The notes below the pieces were generated by a model. The model did no database searches, had not been told where the DNA came from, and was given only the letters and a program-made list of their open reading frames with translations. This document shows, in pieces, positions 7,398 through 12,918 of a stretch of 12,918 nt of DNA. Position 1 is the first letter of the stretch; each line of letters opens with the position of its first letter. The DNA is from Alphaproteobacteria bacterium UBA2954 (GTDB lineage Bacteria > Pseudomonadota > Alphaproteobacteria > Puniceispirillales > Puniceispirillaceae). The translations under genes and the position numbers were made by a program. Location: contig DEBO01000146.1 in the NCBI GenBank assembly GCA_002348585.1, positions 1 through 12,918 on the forward strand, in the 5' to 3' direction.

Positions 7398-8387
7398 ATG
7401 ATAGAAAGTTTTGGCAAAACACAATCAGGCATAGCCGTTCAGCGCGTAACACTGAGTAATGGAAACCTGACCGCACACTTCTTAAGTTTCGGTGGCATTT
7501 TGCAGGATTTACGTCTAGCTGGATATTCTCCCTCATTGGTTCTGGGGTTTGAAAACTTTTCCGCTTATGAAACAGCGGGGAGCTATATTGGGGCAACAGC
7601 TGGTCGATTTGCTAACCGTATTGCAAATGGTCATTTGGATATTCAGGGACAGCATTATCAGTTGGACCGTAATTTTCTTGGGCGACACACATTACACGGC
7701 GGGCATGACAGCATAGGAAAACAGCCATGGAATATTGCTGAACTTCATTCAGATAGGGTAATTTTCTCAATTCACTTGCCTGATGGCCATATGGGCTTTC
7801 CTGGCAACTTGTCGATTGAGCTTGAATGGCAAGTAAAAGCTGTTGATACAATTTCTGCGATTCTGCGCGCACAAACAGATGCAGCGACTGTCTGCAATCT
7901 TGCCCAACACAGCTATTTTAATCTGACAGGAAGGCCAGATATGAATGGTCACAAATTAGAGGTTGCGGCAGAACATTATCTGCCAGTGGACAACGAATTC
8001 ATTCCAACGGGTGAAGTGTTATCTGTCGATGGCACTGGGTTTGATTTCCGCCAACCTGAACCTTTACCAACAAAACAGCCGCTCAATCATAATTTTTGTT
8101 TATCAGCGGACCGTCAGCCCCTCAGGCCTGTGGCCTGGTTGTCGGCTGAGGAAGCAGGCCTAACACTCGAGCTTCGCACAACTGAACCTGGACTACAGCT
8201 CTATGACGGGTCACTTTTGTCATCGGGTGTTAAGGGGTTGAACGGTCATGTGTATGGGCCTTGTTCAGGACTCGCGCTAGAAGCTCAGCTTTGGCCAGAT
8301 GCCCCGCATCACCCTCATTTCCCATCCGCACTGTTGTTACCTGATGAGCTATATTTTCAGCAAACTGAGCTAAAATTTAGACGATAA
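7398..8387 (+). CDS. galM: Aldose 1-epimerase (galactose mutarotase)
   Basis: This 329-residue protein interconverts alpha and beta anomers of aldoses such as galactose or glucose. Family motifs occur in order: FGGILQDLRL (31-40), GRFANRIANG (69-78), HTLHGG (97-102, His100), the catalytic-acid block QHSYFNLTG (170-178, His171), NEFIPTGE (199-206) and the catalytic base in LALEAQLWPDAPHH (292-305, Glu295). Its length is close to E. coli GalM (346). A TTG at 7377 would add seven residues (GSKHTD before Met), but neither start has a strong ribosome site; the ATG is the simpler choice. It follows the Gfo/Idh gene closely, so the pair probably works on one sugar. No signal peptide is seen, so it acts in the cytoplasm. 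Confidence 0.93.
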   Translation: MIESFGKTQSGIAVQRVTLSNGNLTAHFLSFGGILQDLRLAGYSPSLVLGFENFSAYETAGSYIGATAGRFANRIANGHLDIQGQHYQLDRNFLGRHTLHGGHDSIGKQPWNIAELHSDRVIFSIHLPDGHMGFPGNLSIELEWQVKAVDTISAILRAQTDAATVCNLAQHSYFNLTGRPDMNGHKLEVAAEHYLPVDNEFIPTGEVLSVDGTGFDFRQPEPLPTKQPLNHNFCLSADRQPLRPVAWLSAEEAGLTLELRTTEPGLQLYDGSLLSSGVKGLNGHVYGPCSGLALEAQLWPDAPHHPHFPSALLLPDELYFQQTELKFRR

Positions 8388-8389
8388 TC

Positions 8390-8424
8390 TGACTGAACAG
8401 AGGTATATTAGCTCATTTCAGTCA
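8390..8424 (+). terminator. Possible weak terminator hairpin after galM
   Basis: A perfect 8-base inverted repeat, TGACTGAA (8390-8397) and TTCAGTCA (8417-8424), begins 2 bases after the galM stop region, with a 19-base loop and a short TTT after it. The position suits a terminator, but the loop is long and the T-run short. A second, unrelated inverted repeat, GACAGAT/ATCTGTC, lies at 8478-8484 and 8500-8506. Confidence 0.3.
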
Positions 8425-8566
8425 TTTAAAATGCGGCACATTTAACATTAGCTAATGGTGGTGTTTTCAACACGTTGGACAGATATCGTTACACGGCGCA
8501 TCTGTCTTGATAGGCTTGAGCAGGCCGGAGTGAAGTAAGCTAGACTAAACTTAGAATGAGGTTTTC

Positions 8567-9346
8567 ATGTCTATGTCACGTTTTCTCCCGAAACGGATTA
8601 TCTGTTTAACAGAGGAAACAGTTGAAACTCTCTATTTACTCGGTCAGCAAGAAAAAATTGTTGGCGTTTCTGGATATGCCGTGCGTCCTCCAGAAGTGCG
8701 TACGCAAAAACCGCGTGTTTCTGCTTTTACATCAGCAGATATACCTAAAATTCTAAAACTTGACCCCGATCTTGTTTTGACGTTTTCTGATTTGCAAGCT
8801 GATATTGTGGGTGAACTGGTCCGGAATGGGGTCACTACAATGGCCTATAACCAGCGCGATATCCTCGGCATTCTGGCCATGATACGTCATTTGGGTGCTG
8901 TCGTTGGGGCAGCAGAAGAAGCAGACAGGCTCGCATCAAAATATGAAGCACGATTGGCAAAAATTTCCACGTCTGTCAGGAAACACAAACCAAAAGTGTA
9001 TTTTGAAGAATGGGATAATTTGATGATATATGACATTAAATGGGTATCCCAACTTATTGAAATATATCGAGGAAAAGATATATTTTCTCTTCTGTCTGAA
9101 CAAAAGGCTGCTAAAGATAGATTTGTGTATTCTGAACAGGTCATAGCAGATGTGCCGGATATTATTCTTGCTAGCTGGTGTGGTAAAAAAGTCAGGCCCG
9201 AAAAAATTGCAGCACGTGATGGGTGGCAGGATATACCTGCTGTTAAGTCAGGTAATATTAATGAAATTAAATCCCCTTTAATCCTCCAACCTGGGCCTGC
9301 TGCTCTGACAAACGGGCTAGATGCAATTTGTTCGGTGCTGTCATAA
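8567..9346 (+). CDS. Solitary cobalamin-binding protein, BtuF-like periplasmic-binding-protein fold without signal peptide
   Basis: The 259-residue protein matches the BtuF/FhuD-type substrate-binding family often annotated as cobalamin-binding protein. Landmarks are RIICLTEETVETLYLLG (10-26), the helix-strand stretch ending DPDLVLTFSDLQ (66-77), VYFEEWDNLMI (144-154), KWVSQLIEI (158-166), ASWCGKK (202-208) and SPLILQPGPAALTNGLD (236-252). Unlike true BtuF it begins directly at the fold with no hydrophobic signal sequence, so it should be cytoplasmic. No BtuC or BtuD gene is adjacent. A GAGG (8558-8561) precedes the ATG. I found no cobalamin-riboswitch hallmarks in the 179-base leader. Cobalamin as ligand is inferred from family annotation; a cytoplasmic scavenging or storage role is speculation. 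Confidence 0.82.
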   Translation: MSMSRFLPKRIICLTEETVETLYLLGQQEKIVGVSGYAVRPPEVRTQKPRVSAFTSADIPKILKLDPDLVLTFSDLQADIVGELVRNGVTTMAYNQRDILGILAMIRHLGAVVGAAEEADRLASKYEARLAKISTSVRKHKPKVYFEEWDNLMIYDIKWVSQLIEIYRGKDIFSLLSEQKAAKDRFVYSEQVIADVPDIILASWCGKKVRPEKIAARDGWQDIPAVKSGNINEIKSPLILQPGPAALTNGLDAICSVLS

Positions 9347-9427
9347 ATCAAATTTAAATTAATTTTTTGTTATGCTTCACCTAACGGCTGTTGAGGTTGT
9401 TGAAGAAAGGCGGATCTCACTGTGGGA

Positions 9428-9443
9428 TAGACATAATTGTCTA
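9428..9443. promoter_or_regulatory. 16-base palindromic operator candidate upstream of the desaturase promoter
   Basis: TAGACA (9428-9433) and TGTCTA (9438-9443) form a perfect inverted repeat around TAAT. It ends 3 bases before the -35 box of the promoter at 9447, a usual place for an activator or repressor dimer. The regulator is unknown, and no regulator gene is present in the window. Confidence 0.45.
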
Positions 9444-9446
9444 CGA

Positions 9447-9475
9447 TTGACATATAAAAAGTCCTTGTTTTAAAT
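9447..9475 (+). promoter_or_regulatory. Sigma70-type promoter of the desaturase gene run
   Basis: A perfect -35 box TTGACA (9447-9452) is followed by a 17-base spacer and TTAAAT (9470-9475), which matches the -10 consensus at four of six positions. Transcription would start near 9482. That is after the ATG at 9474, so this promoter supports the desaturase starting at 9504. Confidence 0.55.
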
Positions 9476-9503
9476 GTTGTTTTGCAATGATGAGAGAGCT
9501 TTT

Positions 9504-10529
9504 ATGCGTGAATATGATCTGGTAAAAACAGCGAATCAAGGGGGGCCAATTCATGGTCTGATTTCACCAAAATGGTATCAGACTCCAGTTGACCGGCAGG
9601 TTATGAAGAAGCTTCTTGCGCGTCAGAATGGGCGTCCTCTTTTCGATATTTTGATTTATTATGTAATTATGTTCGCGTCAGCTTGTGCGGCAGTTTTGCT
9701 GACTCCGTCCTGGTTCTCTGTCCCATTTTGGCTTATTTATGGCGTATTATATACATCAGGATCAGATGCGCGTTGGCATGAATGCGGGCACGGCACGGCC
9801 TTCAAGTCGGCTAGATTCAACAGGATTGTTTATCATTTGGCATGCTTCATGATCATCCGGAACCCTGTTACATGGAAATGGTCTCATGCACGCCACCATA
9901 CAGATACATTATTAGTAGGACGGGATGCAGAAATTGCACTTATGATGCCTCCAGCAGCAGCGCGTTTACTGCTTAATCTCTTTGGCATTCCTGATGCTAT
10001 TGACAGCCTGAGACGCATGGCTGGACATGTAATGGGGCGCCTCCAACCTGATGAAGCACTCTATGTTCCTGAACATGCTCAGAAACAGGCCTTTACTGTC
10101 GCGCGGATTTGGCTTTGTGTTTATATTTTGACTGGATTGGCAGTGGTGAGCCTGCAATCAATCATTCCTATTTTGTTAATTGGTGGTCCCCGCATTTACG
10201 GCGCTTGGCACTTTAATATAACAGGGTTTCTGCAACATGGTGGTCTAAGGGATAATGTCACTGATCACAGGCTTAATACCCGCACAGTACTTATGAATCC
10301 ATTTAGCCGTTTCATTTATTTAAATATGAACTACCACATTGAACATCACATGTTTCCCTTGGTCCCATATTATAATTTACCAAAATTACATGAGGTCATT
10401 AAAGATGACCTGCCTCCCCCAAATAAATCTATTTGCTCAGCCTATGCTGAGATGCTGCCAATTTTATGGAAACAGTTAAAAGGCAATGAGGTTTTTATCG
10501 AACGACATTTGCCACAATCAAAAACATAA
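9504..10529 (+). CDS. Membrane fatty acid desaturase (three-histidine-box di-iron enzyme)
   Basis: The 341-residue integral membrane protein carries all three histidine boxes of membrane desaturases/hydroxylases: HECGH at 92-96, HARHH at 128-132 and HIEHH at 278-282, with another conserved-looking His245 (LQHGG). These bind two irons that use O2 to introduce a double bond into, or hydroxylate, an acyl chain. Hydrophobic segments lie near 47-69, 71-84 and 200-228. The earlier ATG at 9474 has no ribosome site and lies upstream of the predicted transcription start; the ATG at 9504 follows GAGAGA (9492-9497) at a good distance. The aldo/keto reductase gene starts 14 bases after the stop, so they are almost certainly co-transcribed. 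The exact substrate, regiochemistry and electron donor cannot be told; no ferredoxin or cytochrome b5 gene is adjacent. Confidence 0.9.
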   Translation: MREYDLVKTANQGGPIHGLISPKWYQTPVDRQVMKKLLARQNGRPLFDILIYYVIMFASACAAVLLTPSWFSVPFWLIYGVLYTSGSDARWHECGHGTAFKSARFNRIVYHLACFMIIRNPVTWKWSHARHHTDTLLVGRDAEIALMMPPAAARLLLNLFGIPDAIDSLRRMAGHVMGRLQPDEALYVPEHAQKQAFTVARIWLCVYILTGLAVVSLQSIIPILLIGGPRIYGAWHFNITGFLQHGGLRDNVTDHRLNTRTVLMNPFSRFIYLNMNYHIEHHMFPLVPYYNLPKLHEVIKDDLPPPNKSICSAYAEMLPILWKQLKGNEVFIERHLPQSKT

Positions 10530-10543
10530 GAGTGTAGATTGTC

Positions 10544-11362
10544 ATGAGCCACTATTTCTCTGAACAAGCACCTATCTGCATGGGAACTTTTCCGTTAAAG
10601 GGAAATGAGTTAGCGACAGCCACCAAACATGCTTTCGAAGCAGGTTATCGTGGCTTTGATACAGCCCAGATGTATGAAAATGAGGCAGCTTTGGGTTCTG
10701 CCTTTGCTGAGATTGGCTGTCCGCGTGAAAGTCTTTTTTTAACAACTAAGGTCTTGCCTGCGCATCTAGGAAAAGACAAATTCATGGTTTCTGTTGAGGA
10801 ATCTCTGAGAGCCTTAAAAACAGATTATGTTGATGTTTTGTTGCTTCACTGGCCAACACCATCAAGAGAAAACCGTGAGGCCTTGGAGTTGCTGCAGCAG
10901 GCAGCCAATAAAGGCTATGCAAAATTGATAGGTGTAAGTAACTATACGATCGAAATGATGGAAGAGGCGTGCGCAACATTGGATGATATTCCTGTCTGCA
11001 ACCAGGTTGAATTTCATCCCTATCTAGACCAGTCTAAATTATTTGCCGCTGCCACCCGGCTAGGCATTGCCTTATCAGCCTATTGTCCTCTAGCGAAAGG
11101 CAAGATTTTTGGTGATCCTGTTATAAAGACGCTGGCTGCAAAATATGACCGCAGTGAAGCACAAATCATTTTAAGATGGATTGTTCAGAAAGGTGTATCC
11201 GCTAATCCAATGTCCACAAAGCCAGAAAACCTGAGGGCTAATCTCGAAGCACTAAATTTTAATCTGTCGGCACCCGATAGCGCTGCTATAGATAGATTGG
11301 GAGCGAAGGGGCTGCGCATTGTGGATAAAGATAGAATGCCAATTGCCCCAGAGTGGGACTGA
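10544..11362 (+). CDS. Aldo/keto reductase (DkgA/DkgB-like)
   Basis: This 272-residue NADPH-dependent reductase keeps the full AKR catalytic tetrad: Asp39 in GFDTAQMY, Tyr44, Lys69 in LTTKV and His102 in LLLHWP. The NQVEFHPYL motif and the cofactor-binding region with SAYCPLAKGK, then NPMSTKPENLRANL near the C-terminus, match the 2,5-diketo-D-gluconate reductase-like subfamily, as does the length. Members reduce aldehydes and ketones in the cytoplasm with broad specificity. It starts 14 bases after the desaturase stop, so it probably acts in the same pathway or disposes of an aldehyde from it; the substrate is not evident. The Ser-Thr-Lys in place of the usual Pro-Lys-Ser/Thr around the cofactor phosphate site may alter NADPH preference slightly. 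Confidence 0.92.
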   Translation: MSHYFSEQAPICMGTFPLKGNELATATKHAFEAGYRGFDTAQMYENEAALGSAFAEIGCPRESLFLTTKVLPAHLGKDKFMVSVEESLRALKTDYVDVLLLHWPTPSRENREALELLQQAANKGYAKLIGVSNYTIEMMEEACATLDDIPVCNQVEFHPYLDQSKLFAAATRLGIALSAYCPLAKGKIFGDPVIKTLAAKYDRSEAQIILRWIVQKGVSANPMSTKPENLRANLEALNFNLSAPDSAAIDRLGAKGLRIVDKDRMPIAPEWD

Positions 11363-11431
11363 TATTTCAGCTAATATAATAATATATTGAACTTTTTCTT
11401 AAACAGAAATCTCTTCACTATTGGGGATACA

Positions 11432-12049
11432 ATGGCTGACAAGCAGACGGTCACAATTTATAACCAGAATATAGCCACCTATAAAAAGATGGTGAATAAG
11501 CTTCCTGATATAAAGCCCCTTAACGCTTTTATAGATGCTCTGCAAGCTGGTGCATATGTTTTGGACTGGGGCAGTGGTCCAGGTTACCTTGCAGCAGAAA
11601 TGCGTGCGCGAGGATTGCGGCCTCTCTGCGTGGATGCATCAAGAGAAATGGTTGAGGCTGCTCGGAATGATTACCAGCTGGATGCAAAGCAGGCCGAATT
11701 TTCTCAGCTTAATGAGAGCCAAATATATGATGGTATCTGGGCTAATTTCAGCCTACTTCATGTTAAACGTGCCGCTTTTTTGTCTCATATCTCTGCAGCT
11801 GCTACAGCTCTTGTTCCGTCCGGAGTATTCTATGTTTCGGTAAAGCTTGGAAAAGGCCAAGGACGCGATGAGTTAGGCAGATTTTATTCCTATTTTGGTC
11901 AAGATGAGTTGCAAGAGATATTAGTGCAATCTGGATTTGAGATTGTTGATAAATTTACGGGCAAAAGCAAAGGCATGGCAGGCAAGCTTGAAGAATGGGT
12001 GGGCCTTTTAGCAGAGTTGCCTACACCACAGGCATCTACGCAAATATAG
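11432..12049 (+). CDS. Class I SAM-dependent methyltransferase
   Basis: The 205-residue protein has the Rossmann-type methyltransferase fold. Motif I is VLDWGSGPGYLA (43-54), the acidic residue closing beta 2 is Asp68 (LCVDAS), and the motif around YDGIWANFSLLHVKR (99-113) is followed by GVFYVSVKLGKGQGRDELGRF (131-151). The last two blocks resemble small TehB/thiopurine-type methyltransferases, so a small-molecule acceptor such as a thiol, chalcogen or metabolite is more likely than DNA or rRNA. An upstream ATG at 11387 gives 15 extra residues without a ribosome site; the ATG at 11432 has GGGG at 11423-11426 and begins where the domain starts. It is 69 bases after the aldo/keto reductase and 52 before the GRDB-like gene on the same strand. 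The AT-rich gap before it includes a TATAAT (11375-11380) without a clear -35. Confidence 0.86.
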   Translation: MADKQTVTIYNQNIATYKKMVNKLPDIKPLNAFIDALQAGAYVLDWGSGPGYLAAEMRARGLRPLCVDASREMVEAARNDYQLDAKQAEFSQLNESQIYDGIWANFSLLHVKRAAFLSHISAAATALVPSGVFYVSVKLGKGQGRDELGRFYSYFGQDELQEILVQSGFEIVDKFTGKSKGMAGKLEEWVGLLAELPTPQASTQI

Positions 12050-12101
12050 CTAAACATGTCGGGGTGGCACATCTTTTTATAAATAAAGAAAGTTGAGGCT
12101 T

Positions 12102-12918
12102 ATGTCACAAGAACCAATTTCTTACATTCAGCGCACGACGGATTACTATTTAGGACTTGGATATAACAACCCCTATCAATGGGCGTGTTTTGATGATGTG
12201 CCTTTCACACATCCAGAAAAGCCCTTGAAAGATATGTCTATAGCGATTGTCACCACAGCTGCTCCTTACCAACCAGACAAGGGTGACCAAGGGCCAGGGG
12301 CGGTCTATAATGCGGCTGCCAAATTTCATGAGGTATACCGATTGCCTGTGACTCCTGAGCCTGATCTGCGTATCTCTCATATTGCAATAGACAGAACACA
12401 TACACATGCTGCAGATGAAAACACCTATCTGCCCCTGACTTGTCTCAAACAAGCTGCAGAAAAAAAAGAAATTGGGGCAATGGCTCCATTTGTATATGGT
12501 TTTCCCACGAATCGGTCGCAGCGCACCAATCTTAAGCAAGATTGCCCAGAACTGGTTAGCCAACTCCTTGCAGATGAGGTGGATTCGCTCATTCTAGTCC
12601 CCAATTGTCCTGTCTGTCATCAATCCCTTGCGCTTGCTGCCAGAGCTGCTGAAAAGGCAGGTCTGCTGACAGTAATTATGGGCTGCGCAAAAGATATTGT
12701 TGAGCATGTTGGCGTGCCGCGGTTTTACTTCTCTGATTTTCCGTTAGGTAACAGCTGTGGTCGCCCTGATGACAGAGCATCGCAAGAGCAAATGCTGAAT
12801 GATGCGCTTTACATGCTGACAACAGCCATGGCGCCGCGAACTACTGTAACCAACCCCTTAAAATGGCAGGGAATTAAAAACTGGAAAGATGATTATGCTA
12901 ATATTGAAAAGCTCTCTG
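12102..12918 (+). CDS. Glycine/betaine/D-proline reductase selenoprotein-B-like protein (Cys form), 3' end cut by window
   Basis: At least 272 residues are encoded, and the frame is still open at the right edge. The protein resembles the GrdB/PrdB selenoprotein B family, whose anaerobic members use a Sec-containing thiol site for reductive cleavage of glycine, betaine, sarcosine or D-proline. The expected site appears as LVPNCPVCHQS (165-175), with Cys169 and Cys172 forming CxxC; there is no in-frame UGA, so this is a Cys form. Other conserved-looking blocks are TAAPYQPDKGDQGPGA (52-67), SHIAIDRTHTHAADENTYLP (92-111), FVYGFPTN (130-137) and RFYFSDFPLGNSCGRP (207-222). A GAGG (12095-12098) lies just before the ATG. 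It follows the methyltransferase by 52 bases. In an aerobe the role is unknown; a dithiol/disulfide redox function is inferred. The family call is fairly good; any specific reaction is not. Confidence 0.75.
   Translation, partial: MSQEPISYIQRTTDYYLGLGYNNPYQWACFDDVPFTHPEKPLKDMSIAIVTTAAPYQPDKGDQGPGAVYNAAAKFHEVYRLPVTPEPDLRISHIAIDRTHTHAADENTYLPLTCLKQAAEKKEIGAMAPFVYGFPTNRSQRTNLKQDCPELVSQLLADEVDSLILVPNCPVCHQSLALAARAAEKAGLLTVIMGCAKDIVEHVGVPRFYFSDFPLGNSCGRPDDRASQEQMLNDALYMLTTAMAPRTTVTNPLKWQGIKNWKDDYANIEKLS

Noticed and set aside
8388..8566. Cobalamin riboswitch upstream of the BtuF-like gene.
   Set aside because: I could not find the conserved B12-box sequence (GCCACTG type) or the other core blocks; only generic stems are present.
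8887..9351. A 154-codon open frame on the minus strand.
   Set aside because: It is antisense to the cobalamin-binding gene, whose whole protein is recognisable.
9474..9503. Desaturase start at 9474.
   Set aside because: There is no ribosome site, and the predicted transcription start lies after this ATG; the ATG at 9504 has a suitable purine-rich site.
11387..11431. Methyltransferase start at 11387.
   Set aside because: There is no ribosome site before it, and the extra 15 residues are unlike the family; the ATG at 11432 follows GGGG at a good distance.
12150..12563. A 137-codon open frame on the minus strand.
   Set aside because: It lies entirely opposite the well-supported GRDB-like gene, and its translation has no recognisable domain.

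Overview
The window looks like part of the chromosome of an aerobic, sun-exposed, probably marine alphaproteobacterium; a SAR116-like lineage is my best guess, from moderate GC, alphaproteobacterial-type protein sequences and two photolyase genes. This is inference from recognised families and was not checked by any search. I see no tRNA, rRNA, CRISPR array, transposase, integrase or phage gene. Fourteen coding regions are supported; the last runs off the right edge.

Layout. (1) 158-1333, + strand: a HugZ/HutZ-like FMN/heme-binding protein followed 3 bases later by a glutathione S-transferase-like protein, a probable two-gene operon. (2) About 1334-3742: a visibly AT-richer stretch holding one small orphan ORF (1549-1776) and a prokaryotic (6-4)-type photolyase/cryptochrome that appears to have lost the residues that hold the 4Fe-4S cluster in this family. 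(3) 3743-5705, - strand: a HIT-family protein and a class I CPD photolyase, convergent with the first photolyase. (4) 5778-6239, + strand: a YaiI/YqxD (UPF0178) protein, divergent from the HIT gene across a short spacer with a perfect 12-base palindrome. (5) 6394-8387: a Gfo/Idh/MocA oxidoreductase and an aldose 1-epimerase, a likely sugar-oxidation pair. (6) 8567-9346: a solitary cobalamin-binding (BtuF-like) protein with no signal peptide and no transporter genes beside it. (7) 9504-12918: a same-strand run of fatty acid desaturase, aldo/keto reductase, SAM-dependent methyltransferase and a glycine-reductase selenoprotein-B-like protein in which Cys takes the place of Sec. A good sigma70-type promoter and a palindrome precede the run.

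How the genes fit together. The two photolyases suggest repair of both main UV lesions in a light-exposed cell. The Gfo/Idh and mutarotase pair suggests oxidation of an aldose, with the mutarotase supplying the right anomer. The final run has no pathway I can name and is the best candidate for an undescribed redox pathway. The main reading corrections are start sites: the CPD photolyase starts at 5212 rather than 5449, the desaturase at 9504 rather than 9474, the methyltransferase at 11432 rather than 11387, and the Gfo/Idh gene starts with TTG behind a strong Shine-Dalgarno.
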